Source of the DNA: an uncultured Clostridia bacterium
GTDB taxonomy: Bacteria > Bacillota > Clostridia > Lachnospirales > Anaerotignaceae
Length of the DNA stretch: 58,445 nt
Assembly: GCA_902477755.1 (NCBI GenBank)
Contig: CABSIK010000013.1
Span: 1 to 58,445 of the forward strand
Direction of reading: 5' to 3'
The position numbers and the translations under genes are program-made. The notes beneath the pieces are model-generated. The model saw only the letters and a program-made list of their open reading frames with translations. It was not told the DNA's origin and searched no databases. This document shows positions 7,445-15,406 of this stretch, one piece after another. Numbering within the stretch: the stretch's first letter is position 1; the number at the start of each line of letters is the position of its first letter.

Positions 7445-8857
7445 TTAACCTCTGAACCACTGTACGCCCTGACGGGTATCTTTGATGGTGATACCCATAG
7501 CTGCCAGTTCGTCGCGGATAGCGTCTGCTGTTGCAAAGTCTTTTGCTTTCTTTGCTTCTGCTCTCTTTGCGATAAGTTCTTCGATTTTTGCTGTTTCTTC
7601 ATCAGATACAGCGTCTTCTTTCAGTTCTGCTACACCCAGTACGCCGCACAGGTGATCCAGCATATCCTGAATCTTTTCTGCGTATTCTTTGGAAACGCCT
7701 GCTTTTACCGCAATGTTGCTGAAACGAACCAGTTCGTAAATTACGGAAATAGCATCAGCTGTGTTAAAGTCGTCATCCATAGCTGCTTCGAACTGTTCTT
7801 TGTATTTTTCCAGTTCTGCTGCCTGTGTATTTTCTTCTGCTGTCATCTTTGTGTCAGCGCTGTTTTTGATATAGAAATCCAGTTCTTTTCTTGCGTTTTT
7901 GATTCTTTCCAGACCATTCTGGCAAGCCTGCATCAGATCTCTGCTGAAGTTAATGGGGCTTCTGTAATGACCGTTGAGAATAAAGAAACGGATAACTTCA
8001 TAAGGGAACTGAGCCGCAATATCTCTAACGGTGAAGAAGTTGCCCAGAGATTTGGACATTTTTTCATTGTCAACCGTAATGAAACCGTTGTGCAGCCAAT
8101 ATTTTGCAAACTGGCAGCCATTTGCAGCTTCACTCTGTGCGATTTCGTTTTCATGGTGAGGGAAGATCAAGTCTTCGCCGCCGGCATGGATGTCGATGGT
8201 GTCACCCAGATGATGTTTTGCCATAACGGAGCATTCAATGTGCCAACCAGGTCTGCCTTCGCCCCAAGGAGAAGTCCAGCTGGGTTCGCCTTCTTTTTTG
8301 GGTTTCCACAGTACGAAGTCTGTAGAGTTTCTTTTTGCATCGTCGATGGTTACACGATCACTGGCACCAGCAATGAGTTCATCCAGATTCTTTCTGGACA
8401 GTTTGCCGTATTCAGGGAATTTTTTTGTATCATAGTAAACAGTGCCGTTGTCTTCATAAGCAAAGCCTTTGTCGATCAGTTCCTGAACCATGGCAATGAT
8501 GCCGTCCATTTCCTGTGTTACACGAGGATGCACAGTAGCGCGTTTTACATTCAGACCGTCAGCGTCATGGAATGCTTCTTCAATATAACGGTTGGAGATT
8601 GCTTCCATTGTGCTGTTTTCTTTGTTTGCACGGTTGATGATCTTGTCGTCAACGTCTGTGAAGTTCTGTACATAAGTAACATCATAACCTTTGTATTCCA
8701 AGTATCTTCTTACGGTATCAAATACAACGTAAGGGCGAGCGTTGCCGATATGGATATAGTCATATACGGTAGGGCCGCAAACGTACATTTTTACCTTGCC
8801 TTCCTCACGGGGAATAAATTCTTCTTTCTGTCTTGTCAGTGTATTATATACTTTCAT
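7445..8857 (-). CDS. cysS: Cysteinyl-tRNA synthetase
   Basis: Class I synthetase that charges tRNA-Cys. The 470-residue protein has the zinc and ATP-site residues in MYVCGPTVYDYIHIGNARP (HIGN at about residue 38), the conserved WHIECSVMAKHHLG zinc site, and KMSKSLGNFF (about 268). The helical DALR-like domain is C-terminal. An AAGGAAGG site precedes the ATG. It follows cysE by 111 bases; a possible own promoter lies in that gap. Confidence 0.97.
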   Translation of the reverse strand: MKVYNTLTRQKEEFIPREEGKVKMYVCGPTVYDYIHIGNARPYVVFDTVRRYLEYKGYDVTYVQNFTDVDDKIINRANKENSTMEAISNRYIEEAFHDADGLNVKRATVHPRVTQEMDGIIAMVQELIDKGFAYEDNGTVYYDTKKFPEYGKLSRKNLDELIAGASDRVTIDDAKRNSTDFVLWKPKKEGEPSWTSPWGEGRPGWHIECSVMAKHHLGDTIDIHAGGEDLIFPHHENEIAQSEAANGCQFAKYWLHNGFITVDNEKMSKSLGNFFTVRDIAAQFPYEVIRFFILNGHYRSPINFSRDLMQACQNGLERIKNARKELDFYIKNSADTKMTAEENTQAAELEKYKEQFEAAMDDDFNTADAISVIYELVRFSNIAVKAGVSKEYAEKIQDMLDHLCGVLGVAELKEDAVSDEETAKIEELIAKRAEAKKAKDFATADAIRDELAAMGITIKDTRQGVQWFRG

Positions 8858-8901
8858 GGTCGTTCATCCTTCCTTTTTTAAACCATATCTTTCTAAGTTA
8901 C

Positions 8902-8928
8902 ATTATATCACAAAAACGGGCTGTGCAA
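8902..8928 (-). promoter_or_regulatory. Possible internal promoter for cysS
   Basis: TTGCAC (8923-8928) and TATAAT (8902-8907) on the minus strand with a short 15-base spacer, in the cysE-cysS gap. The -10 box is perfect, but the spacing makes this tentative. The same stretch overlaps a weak AAAACGGG/CCCGTTTT inverted repeat. Confidence 0.4.
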
Positions 8929-8968
8929 GCATATTTTCCATAATTCTTCCCGTTTTCTTTTCTGTTTC

Positions 8969-9556
8969 TCAAACTGCGTGTTTTTTCGCCTTTGTAAATT
9001 CAGAAGGGTCTGTAGGTTTGATGCGCATACCGTCTTTTCTCACAATCTTTGTGGGAGAGCCAACAGCTGTTACATTGGCAGGAATGTCTTCCAATACAAC
9101 GGAACCTGCACCAATCTTTGTGTTAGAACCAATGTTGATGGGCCCCAGCACAATGGTTTCCGCACCGATGAGCACGTTATCGCCAATGGTAGGATGGCGT
9201 TTGATTTTGTCTTTACCGGTACCGCCCAGTGTTACACCATGGTACAGCATCACATTGTCGCCGATTTCGGCTGTTTCCCCAATGACAACGCCCATGCCGT
9301 GGTCAATGAAGAAGCGTTTGCCGATCTGTGCGCCGGGATGGATTTCAATGCCTGTCAGTCCTCTGGAAATCTGAGAAATGGCTCTGGCAATAAAAAAGTG
9401 TTTCTTTTTGTAGAAGCTGTGGGCAATTCTGTGGTTGATCACTGCCCAGAAACTGGGGTAGAGAATCACTTCGATGTTGCTTCTGATGGCAGGATCTTTT
9501 TCCTTAATGACATCAATCATTTCTTCAATTCTTGCTTTGAGTTCTCTTGTGTTCAT
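8969..9556 (-). CDS. cysE: Serine O-acetyltransferase
   Basis: Makes O-acetylserine from serine and acetyl-CoA, the first step of cysteine synthesis. The 195-residue, short form is common in Firmicutes. It has a helical N-terminal region (about 1-60), then a left-handed beta helix of hexapeptide repeats with GIEIHPGAQIGKRFFIDHG, GVVIGETAEIGDN and YHGVTLGGTG; the catalytic His residues lie in DHGMG and YHGVT. It is first in the transcribed cysE-cysS-mrnC-rlmB-rae1-sigH order and lies just behind a T-box leader. No cysK is nearby. Confidence 0.95.
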   Translation of the reverse strand: MNTRELKARIEEMIDVIKEKDPAIRSNIEVILYPSFWAVINHRIAHSFYKKKHFFIARAISQISRGLTGIEIHPGAQIGKRFFIDHGMGVVIGETAEIGDNVMLYHGVTLGGTGKDKIKRHPTIGDNVLIGAETIVLGPINIGSNTKIGAGSVVLEDIPANVTAVGSPTKIVRKDGMRIKPTDPSEFTKAKKHAV

Positions 9557-9650
9557 GTTGGGTTTCTCCTCTCGATACTGATATTCTTTTTTATGATATT
9601 ACAGCACGAAATAAGGTGTTCCTGCGCTTTTCTTCTCTGTTTCCCCAAAA

Positions 9651-9998
9651 AGAAAAAGCCCCGTCTTTACAAACACTGTAAAGACGAAGCTGTTATACTC
9701 CGTGGTTCCACTTTACTTAGACGGTCTGTTTTTCCTAAGAAAAAAGATACCGCCTCACTTGATCGACTGTAACGTTGTCATCGGAATCAGGCTACTGCAA
9801 AATAAAAATGGTTCGCCTGTTCAGTTCAGGAACGCACTTCATCCTCCTCATTCTGTAAACGGCTCTCACCCATGTATCTTAAGACGGTGCCACTCAAACT
9901 CCCAGTTCCCTGGAAACTCAAATTTCATCGCCTTTCACCACGGCCGTTATTCTCTGGCAGGTGATAAAAGGACTACTCTTTTCCATCATCACTTTTGG
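9651..9998 (-). promoter_or_regulatory. T-box leader of cysE
   Basis: On the minus strand: an AGAGAAT bulge and GGTGAAAGG distal loop of stem I (near 9920-9955), the T-box core AAAGTGGAACCACG (9702-9715), then a terminator stem with TCGTCTTTACA / TGTAAAGACGGGG arms (about 9656-9691) and a T-run. So it is a tRNA-sensing leader placed for cysE and probably cysS. The specifier codon cannot be fixed by eye: the two plausible 3' strands read ATTTGAG and GAGTGGCA, and neither has the expected TGC. Confidence 0.85.
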
Positions 9999-9999
9999 C

Positions 10000-10476
10000 T
10001 TATTTCGTTTTTTCCAGAAGACATACAGCCGAAGCAGCAATGCCTTCTCCTGCGCCGGTAAATCCCAGCCCTTCCTCTGTTGTGGCCTTCACATTGACCT
10101 GATCTATATCTATGTGGAGAATATCCGCGATATTCTTCCGCATCTCAGGGATATAAGGCTTCAATTTCGGACGCTGAGCAATTACTGTTGCGTCGATGTT
10201 CATTATACAATATTCTTTCTGGGAAATCAAGTCCCAAACGCAGGATAATAATTTTTTACTGTCTGCGCCTTTGTATGCCGGGTCTGTATCGGGAAAATGT
10301 CCGCCGATATCCCCCAGTGCTGCCGCTCCCAACAGGGCATCCATAATAGCATGAAGCAGCACATCCGCGTCGGAATGTCCCAGCAGCCCTTTTTCATAAG
10401 GAATGTTGACACCGCCCAAAATCAGATCTCTGTTTTCCACCAGTTTATGTACGTCATATCCTGAACCAATTCTCAT
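10000..10476 (-). CDS. ispF: 2-C-methyl-D-erythritol 2,4-cyclodiphosphate synthase
   Basis: Fifth enzyme of the non-mevalonate (MEP) isoprenoid pathway; makes the cyclic diphosphate with release of CMP. The 158-residue length is typical. Metal ligands are in GSGYDVHKL (Asp, His at residues 8 and 10) and LGHSDADVLLHAIMDALLG (His about 42). The conserved ALGDIGGHFPDTD, DATVIAQRPKL and VNVKATTEEGLGFTG segments are present. AAAGGAG precedes the ATG. It starts 15 bases after the yjdF stop. ispD is not in the window. Confidence 0.97.
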   Translation of the reverse strand: MRIGSGYDVHKLVENRDLILGGVNIPYEKGLLGHSDADVLLHAIMDALLGAAALGDIGGHFPDTDPAYKGADSKKLLSCVWDLISQKEYCIMNIDATVIAQRPKLKPYIPEMRKNIADILHIDIDQVNVKATTEEGLGFTGAGEGIAASAVCLLEKTK

Positions 10477-10491
10477 GAAGCATTTCTCCTT

Positions 10492-10914
10492 TTAGTGTCC
10501 ACGATGTTTTTCGCGTTTCTTTTGTTGTTTCTGCAAAAACCGTTCTTTTTCTTCTGCCAGCTTATCTTCCTTGCGGATGATGCGTTTTTGGAGCTTTCTC
10601 TCCTCTCGCTGCGCCTGTATGGCTTGCTGGGCACGGGTGCCTGTTCCCTTTTCTCTTGTCTGCTTACGGATTTCCCGTTGTATTCGTTTGGGATTCTTAC
10701 GGGTCTGCCTGTCAAAAAGCTGACTTTTCTCGCCTGTGCCAAAAGAAAGATGATACACATTTTTCAGCAGATATTCCTGCACTTCCAGCCCCTTTGGCTC
10801 CGCACCAAAAAGGATCTTTGCCGCTTGATAGCATTCTCCATCCTCGCGCTCGTAAATGCCGATCCAGAAAGGCTCCTCAAAAAGTACAGTCATTGTCACT
10901 TTGACCTTTTCCAT
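10492..10914 (-). CDS. yjdF: YjdF-family protein (DUF2992)
   Basis: A 140-residue protein of unknown function. The N-terminal 70 residues form the conserved part (VKVTMTVLFEEPFWIGIYER, then FGAEPKGLEVQEYLL). The C-terminal half is an extreme Lys/Arg/Gln/Glu-rich helix, probably RNA- or nucleic acid-interacting (inference). The ATG at 10914 is chosen because AAGGAGG lies seven bases upstream. In Firmicutes this family is commonly governed by the yjdF riboswitch, which binds azaaromatic compounds, and a matching structured leader lies directly upstream here. Confidence 0.88.
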   Translation of the reverse strand: MEKVKVTMTVLFEEPFWIGIYEREDGECYQAAKILFGAEPKGLEVQEYLLKNVYHLSFGTGEKSQLFDRQTRKNPKRIQREIRKQTREKGTGTRAQQAIQAQREERKLQKRIIRKEDKLAEEKERFLQKQQKKREKHRGH

Positions 10915-10929
10915 GGTCATTCCTCCTTT

Positions 10930-11026
10930 TGTTTTTACTGCACAAAGAAGGGACAACCAAGGAGGCAGGTTACTGACGGCTTTTGCCGCATCCGGACTAC
11001 CAACCGGATCGTGTTTTTATCTCTGC
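10930..11026 (-). promoter_or_regulatory. Probable yjdF riboswitch
   Basis: Between the promoter and the yjdF ribosome site lies a GC-rich structured RNA (minus strand) with GGTTGGTAGTCCGGATGCGG, a GCGGCAAAAGCCG hairpin and GTCAGTAACCTGCCTCC, where GGTTGGTAG... and ...GTAACC can pair. The call rests on this structure and on the downstream DUF2992 gene; no covariance model could be run. Control would probably act on translation, since no terminator precedes the gene. Confidence 0.75.
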
Positions 11027-11032
11027 AAGACC

Positions 11033-11061
11033 ATAGTATGCTTTTTTTTCTCTGCTGTCAA
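11033..11061 (-). promoter_or_regulatory. yjdF promoter
   Basis: TTGACA (11056-11061), 17-base spacer including A8, TACTAT (11033-11038). Places the transcription start at about 11026, right at the 5' edge of the structured leader. Confidence 0.75.
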
Positions 11062-11136
11062 TGGCGCCATTTTGTCTGACATTACTGTGTATCTTTTTGG
11101 TATACAGTGTTTTTTTGTGAATTTTTCATCAAACTC

Positions 11137-11165
11137 TTGCATTTTACTTCCAACAGGTTTATACT
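11137..11165 (+). promoter_or_regulatory. Promoter of the DJ-1/PfpI gene
   Basis: TTGCAT (11137-11142), 17-base spacer, TATACT (11160-11165). It leaves a 5' UTR of roughly 70 bases before the ATG at 11242. Confidence 0.7.
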
Positions 11166-11241
11166 GTATTTATATAAATACATAACATATATTCACATAG
11201 AAATATATGTGCCCTTCGGGGCAACAAAGGAGGAGATTACA

Positions 11242-11820
11242 ATGGGAAAGAAAGTTTTAATGTTGGCTGGAGATTTTACGGAAGATTATGAAACCATGGT
11301 ACCTTTTCAGGCTCTGCAGGTTCTGGGTTATCAGGTTGATGTAGTTTGCCCCGAAAAAAAAGCAGGTGACATTATCCGTACCGCAATTCACGACTTCGAA
11401 GGAGAACAGACATACTCCGAAAAAAGAGGTCATAACTTCGCTTTGACAGCAGATTTTGACGCTGTAGATACAGCCGATTATGCTGGCTTATTCATCACCG
11501 GCGGACGTTCTCCCGAATACCTGAGATTGACACCCAGAGTAATTGAAATTGTACAGGAATTCTTCGCTGCAAATAAACCAGTTGCTGCAATCTGCCATGG
11601 TCCTCAGATCTTGACTGCAGCCAACGTACTCAAAGGTAAAAAAGCAACTGCTTATCCCGCTGTTGGCCCTGACATCACATTGGCAGGCGGCGAATATGTA
11701 GCTGTAGACGCAGACAAAGCAGTTGTAGACGGCAATCTGGTTACTGCACCCGCATGGCCCGGCGACGCTGCTATCGTTGCTGAATTTGCGAAACTCATGG
11801 GGGCAAAGATTGAGATCTAA
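11242..11820 (+). CDS. DJ-1/PfpI-family protein
   Basis: A 192-residue class I glutamine amidotransferase-like protein of the DJ-1/PfpI superfamily. The nucleophile elbow is AAICHGPQIL (Cys about residue 117), with the acidic partner in the FITGGRSPEYL region and GKKATAYPAVGPDI after the Cys. Members act as deglycases, proteases or stress chaperones, so the reaction is not assignable from sequence. The ATG at 11242 has a strong AGGAGG; frame upstream is not coding. Monocistronic between its own promoter and a terminator; divergent from the yjdF unit. Confidence 0.9.
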   Translation: MGKKVLMLAGDFTEDYETMVPFQALQVLGYQVDVVCPEKKAGDIIRTAIHDFEGEQTYSEKRGHNFALTADFDAVDTADYAGLFITGGRSPEYLRLTPRVIEIVQEFFAANKPVAAICHGPQILTAANVLKGKKATAYPAVGPDITLAGGEYVAVDADKAVVDGNLVTAPAWPGDAAIVAEFAKLMGAKIEI

Positions 11821-11866
11821 AAGATCTGCAAGTATATATCAAATTTGATATAGATGCGCAACTTAC

Positions 11867-11898
11867 AAGAGAGGATTTTCAAAATCCTCTCTTTTTTT
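11867..11898 (+). terminator. Terminator of the DJ-1/PfpI gene
   Basis: AGAGAGGATTTT / AAAATCCTCTCT hairpin followed by seven T residues. Confidence 0.9.
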
Positions 11899-11902
11899 GC
11901 AC

Positions 11903-11945
11903 AAAAAAAGCTGAAATCTTTGCAGTTCCAAGGATTCCAGCTTTC
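11903..11945 (-). terminator. Terminator of xerD
   Basis: On the minus strand, AAAGCTGGAATCCTTGG pairs with a CAAAGATTTCAGCTTT arm and is followed by a T-run. The same hairpin recurs with small changes after hydA (48717-48761). Confidence 0.85.
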
Positions 11946-11957
11946 GTTTTTATGTAC

Positions 11958-12848
11958 TCATGCCCGAGGATGGGCTTTTGCATATACACTTTTGATTTTG
12001 GTATTGTTCAGCTTCGTATAAATCTGAGTTGTGGAAATATCCGAATGTCCCAGCATTTCTTGTACAGAGCGCAGATCTGCCCCATTTTCCAGCAGATGCA
12101 CCGCAAAAGAATGGCGCAGAATGTGGGGAGTGATCTCTCCAGAAATCCCTGCTTCTTCGGCATAATTCTTGACTATCTTCCAGAATCCCTGTCTTGTCAT
12201 TTTCTTGCCGCCGTAATTCAAAAACAGCACCGTTTCTTCCGGATCATGAATGAGCTGTACCCGTCCTTTTTTCAGATATTCCCAAAGTGCCTCTTTGGCT
12301 TTTGTGCCAATGGGAATCATCCGGCTTTTATTGCCTGTGGTACAACGGATGTATTCAAATGGCAAATTCACATCATCCACATGGAGAGAGACCAGTTCCG
12401 ATACACGGATACCTGTGGCATAAAGGACTTCCAGCATGGCTTTATCCCGCAGACCTTTTGCATCACTGGTCTTAGGCTGTTCCAACAGCTTTTCCACCTG
12501 CTCCAAAGTCATAATCTTCGGCACTTTCCGTTCTTCTCTGGGCAGTTCCAAATCCACAGCAGGATTTTCCTTCACAATACCCTGCCCCATAAGAAAATAA
12601 AAAAATGCACGGATAGACGCCAAATTCCGAAAAATGGTGGTAGATGCCTTATGCTGATTTTGAAGTTCATATACATACGCCATAACATTGGTGCGGTTGA
12701 TTTGGGAAACCTCACATACGCCCAAGTTTTCCATAAAACCGCAGAATCCCCGCAGATCCCGCAAATATGACAATATGGTATTTTCAGATGACTTTTTCAC
12801 ATTTTGCAGATACATGCGAAAAGCAGCCAGATTTTCTTTCATATTCAT
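11958..12848 (-). CDS. xerD: Tyrosine recombinase XerD
   Basis: Site-specific recombinase that resolves chromosome dimers at dif. The 296-residue protein has an N-terminal SAM-like DNA-binding domain (about 1-90) and a catalytic domain with ATGIRVSELVSL (first Arg), HILRHSFAVHLLENG (His, Arg) and LGHSDISTTQIYT (His and the nucleophilic Tyr). All catalytic residues are intact. No element or att site is adjacent, and the spoIIM-xerD neighbourhood is the chromosomal one known from Bacillus, so this is the housekeeping enzyme rather than an integrase. Confidence 0.93.
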   Translation of the reverse strand: MNMKENLAAFRMYLQNVKKSSENTILSYLRDLRGFCGFMENLGVCEVSQINRTNVMAYVYELQNQHKASTTIFRNLASIRAFFYFLMGQGIVKENPAVDLELPREERKVPKIMTLEQVEKLLEQPKTSDAKGLRDKAMLEVLYATGIRVSELVSLHVDDVNLPFEYIRCTTGNKSRMIPIGTKAKEALWEYLKKGRVQLIHDPEETVLFLNYGGKKMTRQGFWKIVKNYAEEAGISGEITPHILRHSFAVHLLENGADLRSVQEMLGHSDISTTQIYTKLNNTKIKSVYAKAHPRA

Positions 12849-12888
12849 AACCCCTTCAGATCAGAAAGACAATAATAGTCTTTCATAA

Positions 12889-12917
12889 ATTATAAATACT
12901 TTTTTCATAATTGTCGA
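12889..12917 (-). promoter_or_regulatory. xerD promoter
   Basis: TCGACA (12912-12917), 17-base spacer, TATAAT (12889-12894), 41 bases upstream of the xerD start. The -35 overlaps a TTGTCGATA motif on the opposite strand that loosely resembles a Spo0A box. Confidence 0.65.
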
Positions 12918-12985
12918 TATTTTTTTCATAATTTTCCACTGTATCCTGCAAAATTCGCCATTCTGACCTCTTTTCACCGTCACTT

Positions 12986-13582
12986 TTAGGTTAAATACGC
13001 CATAAAAGCAGGAATCAACCCCACTTCTATGCCACTTGCCACCACTATAGGCAATACAGAAGCAATCAATAATATGCAGTATTCTGTCTGCCGACGCCGT
13101 TTTTCTCGTTTGCTTGCATTCTTTCTGGCACCTTCTTCTCCCCATGCAAAAAGATAATAAACCGACACCGTTGTCATGGCAACATAGGCTGGAATCAACA
13201 GTAAATTCTGTGGCAAAATCCCCAATATGGTCAGCCAGACCCCTTTGCCACCATAGCTTGCCATGAGCATTGCCGCCGTAAAGCCCAGAGAAATCCCCCG
13301 AAACAGGCAGACACACCCAGAAATGAATACCCCCATGGAAAGCCATCCTCCTGCCCAGATAAGCAGATCATACTTCATATATTTCCAGAAAGTATACCAG
13401 AAAGAGGAATCTCCCCCTGCCGTCAGATGCTCCTGCAAAAACCGCACCAGCGTTTCTTCACCGCTTCGTCCTGCTAAATTGGCAGCCACCGCACCGCCTA
13501 CTGTCCCTAACAAAAAAGAAAGGCAAACAATCATAAAAATCATTTGCCCTCTTTCTGCCGATGTTTTCTTTTTTGGATACAT
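12986..13582 (-). CDS. spoIIM: Stage II sporulation protein M
   Basis: Integral membrane protein of the forespore-engulfment machinery (SpoIID-SpoIIM-SpoIIP). The 198-residue protein shows about five hydrophobic segments: near 14-35, 75-95, 100-120, 125-148 and 170-192. Its loop with GISLGFTAAMLMASYGGKGVW and LPQNLLLIPAY resembles SpoIIM. The length is close to Bacillus SpoIIM. Context fits: nudF upstream and xerD downstream, as in Bacillus. With sigH and spoVD-like genes it supports a sporulating host. Confidence 0.9.
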   Translation of the reverse strand: MYPKKKTSAERGQMIFMIVCLSFLLGTVGGAVAANLAGRSGEETLVRFLQEHLTAGGDSSFWYTFWKYMKYDLLIWAGGWLSMGVFISGCVCLFRGISLGFTAAMLMASYGGKGVWLTILGILPQNLLLIPAYVAMTTVSVYYLFAWGEEGARKNASKREKRRRQTEYCILLIASVLPIVVASGIEVGLIPAFMAYLT

Positions 13583-13635
13583 AGCCTCACCTCATCACAT
13601 TTTATCTCCTGTTATAAGGTTATGGCTCGTCTTTT

Positions 13636-14166
13636 TTATTTATGTCTGGTCATGTACGCAAAAATTGCAGCAACAGTCTTTGCGTCCTTGATTTCCCCTT
13701 TGTAGATCATTTCCATGGCTTCTTCCGGTGTATACCGTTCCACTTCAATGAACTCATCCTCGTCAAAACAACAAGGGCAAGGTGTCAGATCAGAAGCAAA
13801 ATACAGGAAAATCTTCTCTGTACAGAATCCTACTGTAGGATAGATTTCACAGATAAATTCCATATTTCCTGCCAGATTGCCTGTTTCTTCTGCCAGTTCC
13901 CGTTTAATGCCTTCACTGGGTTCTTCCCCTTCTTCCAGCACCCCTGCGGGAATTTCCAGCAGCATTTCTTTAAAGGCATGACGATACTGTCTCACAAAAA
14001 TGATCTTGCCTTCTGCATCCACAGCAAGTGCTGCCGCTGCGTTTTTGCCGCGGATAACTGTTTCCCGATAAGCCGCTTTGCCGTCAGGCATCTGCAGCTT
14101 ATCCACTGTTACTTTCACAATCTTGCCTTCATAAGTCAGTTTGCTTTCCAACACTTCATAGCTCAT
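13636..14166 (-). CDS. nudF: Nudix hydrolase, ADP-ribose pyrophosphatase-like
   Basis: Hydrolyses nucleoside diphosphate sugars, typically ADP-ribose to AMP and ribose 5-phosphate. The 176-residue protein has the complete Nudix box GVLEEGEEPSEGIKRELAEETG (only key residues matter: the REL-EE core at about 101-105) and the upstream LLEIPAG segment that marks the ADP-ribose group. AGGAG precedes the ATG. It follows the aminotransferase gene by 20 bases and is probably co-transcribed with it. Confidence 0.9.
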   Translation of the reverse strand: MSYEVLESKLTYEGKIVKVTVDKLQMPDGKAAYRETVIRGKNAAAALAVDAEGKIIFVRQYRHAFKEMLLEIPAGVLEEGEEPSEGIKRELAEETGNLAGNMEFICEIYPTVGFCTEKIFLYFASDLTPCPCCFDEDEFIEVERYTPEEAMEMIYKGEIKDAKTVAAIFAYMTRHK

Positions 14167-14186
14167 ATTGCCATCTCCTTATGGAT

Positions 14187-15383
14187 TTATGCCAATGCTT
14201 TTACCATTTCTTCGATGCGGTCCATACCTTTTTTGATCTGTTCCATATCTGTTGCATAGGACAGACGGATATAGTCAGGCATGCCAAAGTCTGCACAAGG
14301 AACCACTGCCACATATTTTTCCGCGATCAAAATTGCAGCGAAATCTGCCGCAGAGTGGATTTCTGTACCTTCATAGCTTTTCCCGTAAGTGCCGGATACA
14401 TCCACAAACAGATAGAATGCACCTTCTGGTTTCAGCGCGGAAATCATGGGGATTGCTTCTTCTCTTTCATAGATATAATCTCGTCTTTTCTTAAATTCTT
14501 TGCACATTTCAGCTACACAGTCCTGAGGACCTTCCAGTGCTGCCAGGGTTGCTTCCTGTGCGATGGAGTTAGGATTGGAAGCCATGTGGGACTGCAAAGA
14601 AGCCATGAGTTTTGCCACTTCCAGAGGTGCAGCCGCAAAACCGATTCTCCAGCCTGTCATTGCATAGCTCTTGGAAACACCGTTGATAACGATGGTTCTG
14701 TCATAGATTTCTTTGCTCAAAGAAGCAATGCTGATATGTTTTTTGCCTTCATCGTAAATGAGTTTTTCATAAATTTCATCGGAAATTACGAAAACATCAT
14801 GGGATACCGCAAAGTCTGCCACCATCTGTAGATCTTCCAGAGAAGAAATCATGCCAGTAGGGTTGGAAGGACTGGTCAGAATCAGTGCTTTTGTTTTTGC
14901 TGTATAAGCGCCTTCCAGTTCTTCTTTTGTCAGCATAAAGTTGTTTTCTTTCTTTGTATGCACCACTACAGGCATACCGCCTGCAATTTTCACCATTTCC
15001 GCATAGCTCAGCCAGAAAGGCGCAGGAATGATGACTTCATCCCCTTCATTCAAAATTGCCATAAATGCGTTCATCAGGGAGTGTTTTGCGCCGTTGCTGA
15101 TAACAACCTGTGCAGGTTCATAATCCAGACCATTATCTTTTTTCAGCTTGTCACAAACAGCTTTCCGCAGTGCAGGAGTACCTGCCGCAGGTGTATATCT
15201 TGTTTTGCCTTCGTCAATGGCTTTTTTCGCTGCTTCTCTGATATGTGCAGGGGTATCAAAATCCGGTTCCCCTACACCAAATGTAACCATATCCTTACCC
15301 TGTGCCTTCAATTCTGCCGCTTTTGCAGAGATTGCCAGTGTGCTGGATGCTTTGATGCTCTGTGCTCTTTTAGATACTTCCAT
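14187..15383 (-). CDS. Class I aminotransferase, aspartate type
   Basis: PLP-dependent fold type I aminotransferase of 398 residues, closest in look to bacterial 1-beta aspartate aminotransferases. It has VTFGVGEPDFDTP near the N-terminus, SNGAKHSLMNA (cofactor phosphate site), TSPSNPTGM, VISDEIYEKLIYD, and the PLP lysine in GVSKSYAMTGWRIGF (about residue 238). Likely reaction is aspartate plus 2-oxoglutarate, though related enzymes accept aromatic substrates or prephenate. Its symbol is left empty because substrate is not fixed by sequence. Confidence 0.88.
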   Translation of the reverse strand: MEVSKRAQSIKASSTLAISAKAAELKAQGKDMVTFGVGEPDFDTPAHIREAAKKAIDEGKTRYTPAAGTPALRKAVCDKLKKDNGLDYEPAQVVISNGAKHSLMNAFMAILNEGDEVIIPAPFWLSYAEMVKIAGGMPVVVHTKKENNFMLTKEELEGAYTAKTKALILTSPSNPTGMISSLEDLQMVADFAVSHDVFVISDEIYEKLIYDEGKKHISIASLSKEIYDRTIVINGVSKSYAMTGWRIGFAAAPLEVAKLMASLQSHMASNPNSIAQEATLAALEGPQDCVAEMCKEFKKRRDYIYEREEAIPMISALKPEGAFYLFVDVSGTYGKSYEGTEIHSAADFAAILIAEKYVAVVPCADFGMPDYIRLSYATDMEQIKKGMDRIEEMVKALA

Positions 15384-15406
15384 TTTCTCTACCTCATTTC
15401 TTTTGT

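Noticed and set aside
11958..12848. xerD as a mobile-element integrase
   Set aside because: No att-like repeats, tRNA target or phage genes nearby, and the spoIIM-xerD order is the chromosomal one.
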